The translations under genes and the position numbers were made by a program. Positions 33,571-42,619 of a stretch of 53,553 nucleotides of DNA are shown here, in pieces (position 1 is the first letter of the stretch; each line of letters begins with the position of its first letter). Source of the stretch: Stenomitos frigidus ULC18 (GTDB lineage Bacteria > Cyanobacteriota > Cyanobacteriia > Leptolyngbyales > Leptolyngbyaceae); assembly GCF_003003795.1 (NCBI RefSeq), contig NZ_PVWK01000133.1, positions 1 to 53,553 on the forward strand, written 5' to 3'. The notes beneath the pieces were generated by a model. That model had not been told where the DNA came from, did no database searches, and saw only the letters and a program-made list of their open reading frames with translations.

Positions 33571-34218
33571 TCAAGACTTGACGGCTCCTGCTTCACAGCT
33601 GCGTAGCCAGTTTCGAATCGCTTCAGCAGTAGCACTTTGGCTGCTGTCGCGTGGTGGCGTCACGGGCTGTCGATCGCTCGGATAAGAGCCAATACGAGAG
33701 AAGAGGAGCGCTAGTTGCCAACCGTCAGCCGTTTGCGTCAAAAATAGCCAATGAAATTGCTGAAACTCAACTACCTGCTTGCCTGCATACTGTCGTTCTA
33801 AAACAGTGAAAAAGACCTGATGTAGATTGGCATCCTTTGGGCTTGGATACTCGCTAGAATCGGCTGGCAACGGCACAAAGTCCGGCTGGCTAGCAACAAT
33901 GGCATATGTTGGGTTCGTTTTGGGCCGTGAAGCCAGGCGAAAATTGGAACGGTTGATATAGCCTGGCAAGTCTCGCAAAAGAGCAGCCGTCAGCGGTTCA
34001 AGTACAGCAGGGCAGGAGAACTTGCGGGTGAGAAGAGAAGGGAGACGTGAGGGGTGTGGGGTAAGGAGCGAGGGCTTTTGGAGAAAGGGGTGATTCGGTT
34101 GAGTAGGGAGGCGATCGCTAGGCAGTGTGGCAGCATCGATTGGCATGGCTAATAGTCCAACCATTCCCAGGCCAGTCAGTGCGTATTGACAGCGAGTGCC
34201 GTTCCGGTTGATCACCAT
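33571..34218 (-). CDS. secreted hypothetical protein with STRR-derived segment
   Basis: The N-terminus (MVINRNGTRCQYALTGLGMV, then GLLAMPIDAA) is a plausible signal peptide. The mature part contains FSCPAVLEPLTAALLRDLPG, YAIVASQPDFVPL, FFTVLERQYAGKQVVEFQQF and WLFLTQTADGWQLALLFSRI, and ends in IRNWLRSCEAG. This pattern is familiar from uncharacterised cyanobacterial exported proteins. Residues about 48-66 (SLLTPHPSRLPSLLTRKFS) are a translation of STRR-like DNA at 34021-34078. The gene follows pyrF by about 57 bp on the same strand. Confidence 0.75.
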   Translation of the reverse strand: MVINRNGTRCQYALTGLGMVGLLAMPIDAATLPSDRLPTQPNHPFLQKPSLLTPHPSRLPSLLTRKFSCPAVLEPLTAALLRDLPGYINRSNFRLASRPKTNPTYAIVASQPDFVPLPADSSEYPSPKDANLHQVFFTVLERQYAGKQVVEFQQFHWLFLTQTADGWQLALLFSRIGSYPSDRQPVTPPRDSSQSATAEAIRNWLRSCEAGAVKS

Positions 34219-34275
34219 ATGTCTCCGCTTTCCTCTATCCCTATCCCATAACCTACACCCTTTACAACCTGGCCC

Positions 34276-35031
34276 CTACACCACCGTTGCCAGTTCTTCG
34301 CAGATGCGCTCGAAAGCCGCAGCTGGATCATCTGCAGCTGTAATCGGACGACCAATCACCAGGTAATTCGCACCCGCTTTCAGTGCTGCTGCGGGTGTAA
34401 CAGTGCGTCGTTGATCGTTTGTGTCTGCCCAAGTGGGCCGGACGCCAGGGCACACCAGTAAAAAGTCATCGCCACAGGTTTGCCGCAGCTGCTCTACTTC
34501 CTGAGGGGAACAGACGGCTCCGGCAAGCCCGTTTTCTTGTGCCAGTAGCGCCATGTGCAGTACATATTCTGGCAGCTCAAGCGGAATTTTCAGCTCGAAG
34601 GCGAGCGATCGCGCCGTTAAACTCGTCAACAGCGTGATCGCCAGTAGTTTTGGCGTTGGATGTCCTACTGCGGCGGCACCCGCTTCTGCGGCCTTCTGAG
34701 CCGCTTGCAATGCTTCTTTACCGTTTGTCGCGTGTAGTGTGATTAAATCCACGCCATGACGAGCGGCCGCGCCACAGGCACCAGCAACCGTATTGGGAAT
34801 ATCGTGAAACTTAAGATCCAGAAAAACCCGTTTCTGTCTTGCCTTCAGTGCAGTTAAAATAGCCGATCCGCTGCTGACAAAGAGTTCTAGCCCGACCTTC
34901 CAAAAAGTGACTTGAGGCAGTTGCTCAATGAGGTCGATCGCTGCGCGCTCACTCGATACATCCAGCGGGACGATGACACGCTCTGCAACAGACACACTTG
35001 CAGCAGAACTATTTGCAACAGACATATCCAT
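34276..35031 (-). CDS. pyrF: orotidine 5'-phosphate decarboxylase
   Basis: PyrF makes UMP from OMP, the last step of pyrimidine synthesis. The catalytic signature [14 protein letters not shown] (Lys-Asp network) is intact, as are VPLDVSS at the start of the barrel, VCPGVRP and [10 protein letters not shown]. The length of about 251 is normal for the short bacterial class. I chose the ATG at 35031; a second ATG at 35025 is also possible, and the TTG at 35070 would add codons of no family value. The gene and its neighbour are flanked by long inverted repeats. Confidence 0.95.
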   Translation of the reverse strand: MDMSVANSSAASVSVAERVIVPLDVSSERAAIDLIEQLPQVTFWKVGLELFVSSGSAILTALKARQKRVFLDLKFHDIPNTVAGACGAAARHGVDLITLHATNGKEALQAAQKAAEAGAAAVGHPTPKLLAITLLTSLTARSLAFELKIPLELPEYVLHMALLAQENGLAGAVCSPQEVEQLRQTCGDDFLLVCPGVRPTWADTNDQRRTVTPAAALKAGANYLVIGRPITAADDPAAAFERICEELATVV

Positions 35032-35097
35032 GCGGCTCACTCGACGAATCCAGTTTACAACCTGAAGCAACCAGCGCTAGAACTTCTGAGCCTGAGT

Positions 35098-35172
35098 TTT
35101 GAGTTTTGAGTTTTGCATTAATTCTGCCTCCTGCCCTCTGCCGGCGTTCTAACAACTAACAACCAACTACTC
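35098..35172. repeat. right arm of long inverted repeat around pyrF
   Basis: It carries the reverse complement of 33352-33424: GAGTTTTGCATTAATTCTGC, then CTCCTGCCCTCTGCCGGCG, then TTCTAACAACTAACAACCAA. GAGTTTT heptamers precede it on the pyrF side. Confidence 0.8.
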
Positions 35173-35226
35173 TTCTGCCTCTGCCCCCTGCCTCTCATCC
35201 ATGCCGCTGTATGCAGTTCATTGTGG

Positions 35227-35409
35227 CTACTTTATATCTGCAACCCGAAAGCCCATTTGGCACTCAAACTGGTCGGGCTGCTGTTCTGCCGCCTTGCGAA
35301 TGGCATGACCGCAGCGAAGCTGACCGCTCTGCCAGCGAGGTTTGCCGCTTTGATCTGCCATCAGACACGTTTCGCAGACCGTCTGCGGGGAAATGAGTTG
35401 ATTGTCCAT
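35227..35409 (-). CDS. small four-cysteine (zinc-ribbon-like) protein
   Basis: This is a 60-residue protein, MDNQLISPQTVCETCLMADQ and onward. Cys12-x2-Cys15, Cys33-Gly-His35 and Cys50 form a plausible metal site, in the segments VCETC, LRCGHAI and FECQMGFR. The regular pattern and the conserved-looking ending (DQFECQMGFRVADIK) suggest a real small cyanobacterial gene, although the ribosome site is weak. It lies between pyrF and glyA on the minus strand. Overlapping plus-strand frames look random. Confidence 0.55.
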   Translation of the reverse strand: MDNQLISPQTVCETCLMADQSGKPRWQSGQLRCGHAIRKAAEQQPDQFECQMGFRVADIK

Positions 35410-35562
35410 GAGGATGACCAGCATACAACACCTCTGGTGAACGATCGATCCCTAACTCTATTGTATGAGGCCGTCAGACGAGTTGAGGTTCGCTGGTACA
35501 CAGCTTAATACGCCCCGCTTCGCACCATCGTATTGCTGGACTCATTTTGAGCAGGACTGTAA

Positions 35563-35623
35563 AAGCCGGGTTTCTTTCGGGTGCATGCCGCCAAGTTTTC
35601 CAATTGATTCAGAAACCCGGCTT
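35563..35623. repeat. AAGCCGGGTTTCT inverted repeat upstream of glyA
   Basis: AAGCCGGGTTTCT (35563-35575) is perfectly complementary to AGAAACCCGGCTT (35611-35623). It lies 115 bp upstream of the glyA start. The sequence type (AGAAACCCGG...) is a common dispersed repeat in cyanobacteria and could fold in the glyA leader. Confidence 0.65.
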
Positions 35624-35738
35624 CTTACGAGTTGGTGATTTTTCTCGACCAGCATTGCGGCTGCTAAAGTGGAAAAGGACGTTTGGCTTAACGATCGTTC
35701 TGAACGCTGTTATTCCGCTTTTTGAGGGGTTTCCTCCT

Positions 35739-37022
35739 GTGACTCGAACCAACTTTGACTTTCTTGCCGAGACTGATCCCGCGATCGCTACCATTATCCA
35801 GCAGGAACTCCAGCGTCAGCAGGATCACCTGGAACTCATTGCTAGTGAGAACTTTACCTCTGCGGCAGTGATGGCAGCGCAAGGTTCTGTGCTGACGAAC
35901 AAGTATGCCGAAGGGCTACCTAGCAAGCGCTACTACGGTGGCTGTGAGTTCATTGATGCGGCAGAAACTCTGGCGATCGATCGTGCCAAGCAGCTGTTTG
36001 GAGCCGCCCATGCGAACGTACAGCCGCATTCTGGCGCACAGGCAAACTTCGCGGTGTTCTTGAGTCTGCTGGAACCTGGCGACACTATCATGGGCATGGA
36101 CTTGTCCCACGGCGGACATTTGACCCACGGATCGCCGGTCAACGTGTCGGGTAAGTGGTTTAAGGCACAGCATTACGGTGTGAGTGCTGAAACAGAGCAG
36201 TTGGACTATGACCAGATTCGAGCACTGGCGCTACAGCATCGCCCCAAGCTGTTGATCTGTGGCTATTCCGCTTATCCTCGTGTGATTGAGTTCGACAAGT
36301 TTCGAGCGATCGCCGATGAAGTCGGCGCTTACCTGCTGGCAGACATTGCCCACATCGCTGGACTCGTTGCTACAGGGCACCATCCCAGCCCCATCCCTTA
36401 CTGTGATGTCGTCACGACGACGACCCATAAAACCCTTCGTGGCCCCAGAGGCGGCTTGATTCTGACTCGTGATGCGGAATTGGGCAAGAAATTGGATAAA
36501 GCGGTATTTCCTGGTAGTCAGGGTGGCCCGTTGGAGCATGTCATCGCTGCGAAAGCTGTGGCGTTTGGCGAAGCACTTAAACCTGAGTTCAAAACCTACA
36601 GTGGTCAGGTGATCGAGAATGCTCGCGCTCTGGCGGCTCAACTACAGGCACGGGGGCTGAAGACGGTCTCTGGCGGTACCGACAATCACTTGCTGTTGGT
36701 AGACCTGCGTTCGATTGGCATGACGGGTAAGCTGGCTGATCAGTTGGTGAGCGGTGTTAACATCACAGCCAACAAGAACACGGTGCCGTTTGATCCAGAA
36801 TCGCCCTTTGTCACCAGCGGTCTACGGTTAGGTTCACCCGCAATGACGACACGCGGTATGGGTCAGACAGAGTTTACAGAGATTGGCAACATTATTGCCG
36901 ATCGTCTGCTGAGCCCGGATGACGCCACAGTCGCGCAGGACTGCCGCCAGCGTGTTGCCAACCTATGCAGCCGCTTTCCGCTCTATCCGCATCTGAATGT
37001 TCCGGTGCCAGCCTTGGTGTAG
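35739..37022 (+). CDS. glyA: serine hydroxymethyltransferase
   Basis: GlyA interconverts serine and glycine with tetrahydrofolate and supplies one-carbon units. It is a PLP enzyme; the lysine lies in [16 protein letters not shown]. Other hallmarks are [27 protein letters not shown], and [11 protein letters not shown]. The GTG at 35739 gives the standard 427 residues, with GAGGGG about ten bases upstream; the frame stays open 64 codons further but those encode repeat DNA. It is on the opposite strand from the AEC transporter; the spacer (37023-37091) contains GTCAGTAGT-type STRR. Confidence 0.95.
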   Translation: MTRTNFDFLAETDPAIATIIQQELQRQQDHLELIASENFTSAAVMAAQGSVLTNKYAEGLPSKRYYGGCEFIDAAETLAIDRAKQLFGAAHANVQPHSGAQANFAVFLSLLEPGDTIMGMDLSHGGHLTHGSPVNVSGKWFKAQHYGVSAETEQLDYDQIRALALQHRPKLLICGYSAYPRVIEFDKFRAIADEVGAYLLADIAHIAGLVATGHHPSPIPYCDVVTTTTHKTLRGPRGGLILTRDAELGKKLDKAVFPGSQGGPLEHVIAAKAVAFGEALKPEFKTYSGQVIENARALAAQLQARGLKTVSGGTDNHLLLVDLRSIGMTGKLADQLVSGVNITANKNTVPFDPESPFVTSGLRLGSPAMTTRGMGQTEFTEIGNIIADRLLSPDDATVAQDCRQRVANLCSRFPLYPHLNVPVPALV

Positions 37023-37091
37023 GAGCTAGGAGATCAGTGGTCAGCAGTTAGTCGTTAGTGGTCAGTAGTTCATTTCACTGACTACTGACTT

Positions 37092-38123
37092 TCAACGAAA
37101 TAGCAACAACCAGAGCGGGATAGTAAAGAGAAGCACGATCGTGCTTAGGGCAATGCTACTGGCGATGAGTTCTCTGTCTAGCTCGTATTCTTCGGCGAGA
37201 ATGAGTCCTGCGAAGGCGCTGGGCATACCTGCCATTAAAACCAGCGCTAAGCGGGCATCGCCTGACAAACCTAGCAGCGTGGTACCCAGACCTATGGCTA
37301 GAGGTAGCACAAGCATCTTTAACAGCGTGGGAAGAATTGCAAGCTGGAGGCTGTGCCAACCTTGAAGCTGACTCAAGCGCATCCCCATAAGTAAAAATGC
37401 GCCGGGGATGACGAACCAGAGAGAGGCCTGTAACCCTTGCTCGATCGCGTCGGGGAGTGGGACGGATCGCGTCAGGGAGCCGATCGCAAAGGCCCATAAA
37501 GACGGCACTGACAGCACATCGCGCAGTTGCACCGACCAGTGGTTTTGCAGCTGCGATCGGCCATAGTAGCTGGCGAGAAACACCCCAACGCCATAGGTGC
37601 CGACGATGTTGTGCGTCACGCTATAGAAAACAGCCCACCCTAGGTAAGGCTGACTAATCAGGGCAGGCACCAATCCCAAGCCAATAAAGCCAGTGTTGCC
37701 GATCGTCGCTGCCAGAATAAAGCTGCCACGTTGAGAGCGGCTTAATCCCACAGTGGCACCTTCGGCTGGTAAGGTTGCAGCAAGTGAGTCGATCGTGACT
37801 GCATTCGGCAGACCATGCGTTTCAGGCAATGGTAAGGGAGCGTGCACTAATCGTGCTAACCAGCGCTGATAGGCTTGCAAACTCAGCCATGCAAGGAGTA
37901 GCCCCAAAATGAGACCCGCGATCGTCACTACTGGAGCTAGCCCAATATTTTGGGCATAGTCTGTTTGCCGTGCCAGCGCTAAAATCTGCCAGGGAACGCC
38001 AACCCAGTAAAGCGCCCGACCCAAAAAGCGAGGAAAGGCTTGCGGGATAAACCGAAAGGTAATGAGCCCCAGTCCAGTCCACAAGACCAGCGGCAAATAG
38101 GCGTCAAAGAGCGTATCAGCCAT
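37092..38123 (-). CDS. AEC (auxin efflux carrier) family transporter
   Basis: The protein has 343 residues and about ten hydrophobic helices in the 5+5 arrangement of the AEC family. The conserved half-helix motifs ATIGNTGFIGLGLVPALI and LVLMAGMPSAFAGLILAEEY are visible. Substrates of bacterial members are varied (organic acids, amino acids), and none can be inferred here. It stands alone between glyA and ftn2. Confidence 0.88.
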   Translation of the reverse strand: MADTLFDAYLPLVLWTGLGLITFRFIPQAFPRFLGRALYWVGVPWQILALARQTDYAQNIGLAPVVTIAGLILGLLLAWLSLQAYQRWLARLVHAPLPLPETHGLPNAVTIDSLAATLPAEGATVGLSRSQRGSFILAATIGNTGFIGLGLVPALISQPYLGWAVFYSVTHNIVGTYGVGVFLASYYGRSQLQNHWSVQLRDVLSVPSLWAFAIGSLTRSVPLPDAIEQGLQASLWFVIPGAFLLMGMRLSQLQGWHSLQLAILPTLLKMLVLPLAIGLGTTLLGLSGDARLALVLMAGMPSAFAGLILAEEYELDRELIASSIALSTIVLLFTIPLWLLLFR

Positions 38124-38225
38124 GATTTAGACATCTACGGCTTGAAAACCGACACTGAACTCTAAACAGCTCGCCAGCAGTAAGATGACGCGATCAGCAC
38201 CAAGCTACAACGCAGCTACAAAACC

Positions 38226-40580
38226 TTACTTTAAAAGCTTCCAGTTTTGAATCAGCCAAACGCCATCTTTCCGTACCAACTGATAATCAATGCGCAAATT
38301 AGGGCTGGACTCAGCACCTTTACGCTGTCCGGCTTCATAGTACTCAGTCGCTTCAGTCACATCTGCTAAGACACTTGCCTGGTCAGGGTTAGTTTGGTTC
38401 GGCTCCACTGAGCTTACCTTGACGCTATGCTCGTATTTTCGGTACTGATTACTGCGCTTGGCATCTGCCGCTGCACCCTCCCATTCAGCCAGCTTTGGTT
38501 CTTCAAGAATTTTTGCTAGCGGTGCCACGTTGTGATCGGCCCCCATTGCATCTGCTTTAGCAGAGAGCCAGGTTTGAATCACTTTTTCGGCAATAGTGGC
38601 AGTGATGAGTCCCGTAGATGCGGTAGGGCTGCTACCGGGGGTCGCAGTGTTAGTGGGTGATGGCTGGTCAATCAAAGGACGATCGAGCCGCAAATTTAGC
38701 TGTTCTTCCTGTACCGTTGGTGTCGAAGCACGTCGCCACAGTGAGCCTGCCATAAAGCCCAAGGTCACGATCGCCGCAATGAGCCCCAGCGGGAGGAGCC
38801 AGGGGAGCAAAGCGGCTAATTTGGTTTTGGCAGGTCGTTCACCCCGACGGTAAGCAGCAGGGTTGCCGCGGCCATCACCGTTACCATGCGAACGGTTGGC
38901 TGGGCGAACACGGTCAGCCGCCGGACGAGTTGCAGTTGCGGTAGGAGTCCGTGAAGACTGTGGTACGCGCTCGGCAACGGGCAGTGTACCCTCAGCGGAA
39001 TGCTCAGGAGAGATGGTTGCGGCGCCTGTGCGGGCAGCAATATGGGCACGAGCGGTATTAATCAGGTACTCGTGGCTCATCTCTTGTTCAAGGGATCGCT
39101 CAGTCGCCACACGGTTACCCTCGGCCACATTGCCGACTGCCTGGATGCCATCGCGCCGCGAGCGACCATTCATGCCAACGGTCAGCGGTTCGGTCATGCC
39201 CCGATCACCGCGGCTACGGTTAGCAGAATCCCCGATCGTGTTGTCTAAACCAGCGTTGGCGACCGATGCGTGCAACGGGAGCGACCAGGCGGCATCGGCA
39301 TCAGCATCCTCCGGCAGTTCTTCCAAATAGGATTGCACTTGCTGATCCGCAAAATAGTCTTTCAGGGAGGCTTGTTTCTGCATCAAGTCGCGGAAGTGCG
39401 GAAACACTTCATCTTGCAGCCAGCGCTCACCATAAAGACACAAGCCAGGAAGGAGATCAGGTGCTCCCTGGGAATGTTCGCGAATAAACGCGATCGGACC
39501 ATAGTCTTGACTGCGCTCTAGTGCCTGACTAGCTTTCTCTGTCTGCCCTAGCAACAAAGCACAGACAGCCTGCTCCAAATGGACATCCTGGCGACCACTC
39601 AAACGAGTGAGCATCAGTTTGGCTCGTCGCACTAAGGCTGGTTGACGTTCAGCAAAACCACGCGCTAGCAGGGCATAAACTGCTAAGTAGGTTGCCACTG
39701 GTGAAGGACGCTGCGCTTCTTGCTCAAACAACACCTGTTGCTCAGCAGCGGTTAAGTAACCGCGCAACTGCTGAATGAAGCGCAAAAAGTCATCAATATT
39801 TAACCCAGACTGATCATCACCCGCACCATCAATGCCGTCCCGCTCTTGCAGCATGTCTTGCAGTAGGTGCATGCCTTGATAGCGCAAAGTTGGCTGGTCT
39901 TCGGGAAGCGCTAGCAGCTCCAGGACACGATAGGGGCGCAGTTTGTAAAGATCCGACTGGATTTCGCCACGCACTTCAGCAAACAACCCTTCGCGCAAGA
40001 GCAGTTGCTGACCCGTTTCCAGCGCTTCTGAGGCATTTTCATATTGCCGCTGCTGCCACTGCTCTCGCCCTAATTCCATACAGGCAAGCGCGACCGTCAG
40101 CACAATATCTGAAAAAACAATGCTGGGATCGCCAAACTGTACCTGTTTCAGGCTGGCGCTACCGCCCGTCAAGAACGGTCGCCCTAGCCGTAACACGAGC
40201 TCGTACTCGCCTAAATCTTGCAGTACTAGCAGAGCGCCAACAAACTGGTCGTCCTGAATTTCAATACTCGGTGTATGGGAGTCGCTGCCAGCATCGGCTT
40301 CTGGCGACTGTCCATGCGGTTTGTCGATCGCAGCTCCGTTTTCTGGTTCAAGCTCATAGGCTCTGGCAAGGAAGCGGGTATCGTAAAGCTGGCGCTGTTC
40401 CACATCGGAAAGTACCGCAAACGCTTCGTCAAAAAGCTTTTTACGGGAGGCGATCGCCGCATCCGAGTACTCCCGCCTGGGCAGCTGCAGGGTGCGATCG
40501 CGGTGTGCCTGTCGCAACTGTTCAGCAGTAGCCTGAATCGGCAAACCCAGTATCCGATAGTAGTCGAGCGGTATACGCAC
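38226..40580 (-). CDS. ftn2: cell division protein Ftn2 (ZipN, ARC6 homologue)
   Basis: Ftn2/ZipN anchors FtsZ to the membrane and organises the divisome of cyanobacteria; ARC6 is the chloroplast form. The N-terminus (4-70) is a J-like domain, LDYYRILGLPIQATAEQLRQ, without an HPD tripeptide, as usual in this family. A large helical repeat region follows, then a disordered segment, a single membrane helix (about 588-613) and a C-terminal IMS domain (ITATIAEKVIQTWLSAKADA, then DYQLVRKDGVWLIQNWKLLK). The length of 784 is normal. A GTG start is used. It is divergent from pdhA. Confidence 0.93.
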   Translation of the reverse strand: MRIPLDYYRILGLPIQATAEQLRQAHRDRTLQLPRREYSDAAIASRKKLFDEAFAVLSDVEQRQLYDTRFLARAYELEPENGAAIDKPHGQSPEADAGSDSHTPSIEIQDDQFVGALLVLQDLGEYELVLRLGRPFLTGGSASLKQVQFGDPSIVFSDIVLTVALACMELGREQWQQRQYENASEALETGQQLLLREGLFAEVRGEIQSDLYKLRPYRVLELLALPEDQPTLRYQGMHLLQDMLQERDGIDGAGDDQSGLNIDDFLRFIQQLRGYLTAAEQQVLFEQEAQRPSPVATYLAVYALLARGFAERQPALVRRAKLMLTRLSGRQDVHLEQAVCALLLGQTEKASQALERSQDYGPIAFIREHSQGAPDLLPGLCLYGERWLQDEVFPHFRDLMQKQASLKDYFADQQVQSYLEELPEDADADAAWSLPLHASVANAGLDNTIGDSANRSRGDRGMTEPLTVGMNGRSRRDGIQAVGNVAEGNRVATERSLEQEMSHEYLINTARAHIAARTGAATISPEHSAEGTLPVAERVPQSSRTPTATATRPAADRVRPANRSHGNGDGRGNPAAYRRGERPAKTKLAALLPWLLPLGLIAAIVTLGFMAGSLWRRASTPTVQEEQLNLRLDRPLIDQPSPTNTATPGSSPTASTGLITATIAEKVIQTWLSAKADAMGADHNVAPLAKILEEPKLAEWEGAAADAKRSNQYRKYEHSVKVSSVEPNQTNPDQASVLADVTEATEYYEAGQRKGAESSPNLRIDYQLVRKDGVWLIQNWKLLK

Positions 40581-40815
40581 GGTGCACTTTCCTAGCGGTA
40601 AGCAGTAAGGTTAAGCTATGGTAGCGGATAATCGCCAGCCAAAAAGGTGCCATTATCATAGCGCGTAGATGCCAGAGTGGCAGTCTATCTCAGGATAAGC
40701 AAAAAAATCCTGTAAGTAACATTAATTCTAGAAAACTTGATTCTAGGAAACTTGACCCGTTCAAGCGAAGATAGAAAATCTCCCTGCCAGGATTCAGTCA
40801 TTTAGGATAAAGTCA

Positions 40816-41850
40816 ATGGTTCAAGAAAGAGTCTTCCCAACATTTCAAGCCGCCACCGCTACAGTGACCAAAGAAGAAGGGCTGTGGCTCTACGAAGACA
40901 TGGTGCTGGGGCGTTTTTTTGAAGATAAATGCGCTGAGATGTACTATCGCGGCAAGATGTTTGGCTTTGTCCACCTCTACAACGGGCAAGAAGCGGTGTC
41001 AACGGGCGTGATTCAAGCCATGCGACCCGGTGAGGACTATGTTTGCAGCACCTATCGCGATCACGTTCATGCGCTGTGTGCGGGTGTCCCTGCGCGCAAC
41101 GTGATGGCAGAACTCTTTGGCAAAGAAACGGGTTGCAGCAAAGGGCGTGGTGGTTCCATGCACCTGTTCTCGGCAGAACATCGGCTGTTGGGCGGCTATG
41201 CGTTTATTGGTGAAGGGATTCCCGTCGCAACGGGTGCGGCCTTCCAATCCAAATATCGCCGGGAAGCGATGGGCGATGCCTCCTCGGATCAAGTCACGGC
41301 GGCGTTCTTCGGCGATGGCACCACAAACAACGGTCAGTTTTTTGAATGCCTCAACATGGCAGCGCTGTGGAAGTTGCCGATTCTGTACGTGGTGGAAAAC
41401 AACAAATGGGCGATCGGCATGGCGCATGAACGAGCCACCTCTCAGCCCGAAATCTACAAGAAAGCCAGCGTGTTTGGCATGCCCGGTTACGAAGTTGATG
41501 GCATGGATGTACTTGCAGTGCGCGCTATTGCTCAGGAAGCCGTTGCCCGTGCGCGTGCTGGCGAAGGTCCCACGCTGATTGAGTGCCTCACCTACCGCTT
41601 CCGGGGTCACTCACTGGCAGACCCGGACGAACTGCGATCGAAGGCAGAAAAAGAAGCCTGGTTTGCCCGCGACCCGATCAAGAAATTGGCAGCACATCTG
41701 TTGGAGCAAAAATTGGCGAGTCAGGACGAACTGAAGGCGATCGAGAAGAAAATCCAGGCAGTTGTCGAAGAAGCCGTAACGTTTGCGCTGGAAAGCCCAG
41801 AACCAGATCCAAAGGATCTTTACAAGTACGTCTTTGCAGACAACGATTAG
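40816..41850 (+). CDS. pdhA: pyruvate dehydrogenase E1 component alpha subunit
   Basis: PdhA with PdhB forms the thiamine-diphosphate E1 of pyruvate dehydrogenase, making acetyl-CoA. The TPP motif runs [20 protein letters not shown] to VVENN. The phosphorylation-loop equivalent [15 protein letters not shown] and the N-terminal [19 protein letters not shown] are typical. The length of 344 matches cyanobacterial PdhA. Upstream 40581-40815 holds the divergent promoter region with ftn2. Confidence 0.95.
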   Translation: MVQERVFPTFQAATATVTKEEGLWLYEDMVLGRFFEDKCAEMYYRGKMFGFVHLYNGQEAVSTGVIQAMRPGEDYVCSTYRDHVHALCAGVPARNVMAELFGKETGCSKGRGGSMHLFSAEHRLLGGYAFIGEGIPVATGAAFQSKYRREAMGDASSDQVTAAFFGDGTTNNGQFFECLNMAALWKLPILYVVENNKWAIGMAHERATSQPEIYKKASVFGMPGYEVDGMDVLAVRAIAQEAVARARAGEGPTLIECLTYRFRGHSLADPDELRSKAEKEAWFARDPIKKLAAHLLEQKLASQDELKAIEKKIQAVVEEAVTFALESPEPDPKDLYKYVFADND

Positions 41851-41881
41851 GCAATGACTCACACTTTTGCGGTGATGCAGG

Positions 41882-42148
41882 ATGCAAGCAGATAGCACGC
41901 CAGAGAACTTTCAGCAGCAGGTTTTGAGTGAGTTGAAGCAGATCAGCCAACGGCTCGATCGGCTAGAAAGGGAGGTCGAAAAAATCGACTACAAGTTCGA
42001 CACTTATCAAAAAGCCTCTGATCAGGTCGTGCGACTCGCCACAACCATCATTATCGCGGCTGCATCGGTGTTCATTCTCTCACCTGCGTTCCAGGCGTTT
42101 GCTCCAGTCATCCGGGCGTTGGTTTCTGGCGAGGCTGCCAGTGGTTGA
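41882..42148 (+). CDS. small protein with coiled coil and membrane helix
   Basis: This 88-residue protein has a heptad-patterned segment [20 protein letters not shown] and then a hydrophobic helix, [19 protein letters not shown]. The layout resembles small membrane-tethered coiled-coil proteins common in cyanobacteria. Function is unknown. It lies between pdhA and ndhO on the same strand. Confidence 0.7.
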   Translation: MQADSTPENFQQQVLSELKQISQRLDRLEREVEKIDYKFDTYQKASDQVVRLATTIIIAAASVFILSPAFQAFAPVIRALVSGEAASG

Positions 42149-42245
42149 GCGGCTTAAGTCGCTGAGAGATTCATTGGGAGTACGATCGCCCGTTCTGCTT
42201 CCGCCGTACAATGCTGAAAGATGTGAATCATTGAACGGTAGCGCT

Positions 42246-42461
42246 ATGCCAATCAAACGCGGTGATTTTGTTCGAGCAGTCAAAGAGAAGCTAGAAAACA
42301 GCCTGGAAGCGCAAGCCAGCGATCCTCGCTTTTCGTCCTATATCTTTGAGTCCAAAGGTGAAGTCGTTGACCTGAGCGGCGACTATGCCCTGATTAAATT
42401 CGGCATTACTCCGACTCCGAATATCTGGTTACGACAAGATCAGCTCGAGTCCTTTGAGTAA
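42246..42461 (+). CDS. ndhO: NAD(P)H-quinone oxidoreductase subunit O
   Basis: This 71-residue NDH-1 subunit is specific to oxygenic phototrophs. It starts [20 protein letters not shown], then has [20 protein letters not shown] and [13 protein letters not shown]. It belongs to the photosynthetic NDH-1 complex in thylakoid membranes, active in cyclic electron flow and respiration. The start at 42246 gives the family length; a longer open frame upstream overlaps the preceding gene and has no family support. Confidence 0.93.
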   Translation: MPIKRGDFVRAVKEKLENSLEAQASDPRFSSYIFESKGEVVDLSGDYALIKFGITPTPNIWLRQDQLESFE

Positions 42462-42463
42462 GG

Positions 42464-42619
42464 TGTGAGGAGAGAGGAGTGAGGTGTGAGTAACAAAGCC
42501 TTTCATGATGGGTAGTTCGCTTTACGATTAGGGAACGCTGCCAGACATGCTTCTTCCGACCTCGTTGCCTTTAACTCACCTCACTCCTTACTCCTCACTC
42601 CTTACCCCTCACTCCTCTC
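42464..42619. repeat. inverted pair of GTGAGGA STRRs before mdh
   Basis: GTGTGAGGAGAGAGGAGTGA at 42464-42483 runs on in GAGGTGTGAG, and its complement-like run CTCACCTCACTCCTTACTCC continues as TCACTCC / CCCTCACTCCTCTC up to 42619, directly before the ATG of mdh. The two runs could form a long imperfect hairpin in the mdh leader. Confidence 0.6.

Noticed and set aside
35547-35738. 64-codon in-frame extension of GlyA
   Set aside because: It is encoded largely by the AAGCCGGGTTTCT inverted repeat and lacks SHMT similarity; the GTG at 35739 gives the standard length and has a ribosome site.
38863-40531. Long plus-strand frames antisense to ftn2 (155 and 213 codons)
   Set aside because: They are shadows of the GC-rich ftn2 coding strand; the Ftn2 reading has full family signatures.
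40999-41610. 203-codon minus-strand frame over pdhA
   Set aside because: PdhA on the plus strand carries the TPP and E1-alpha motifs; the antisense frame shows none.
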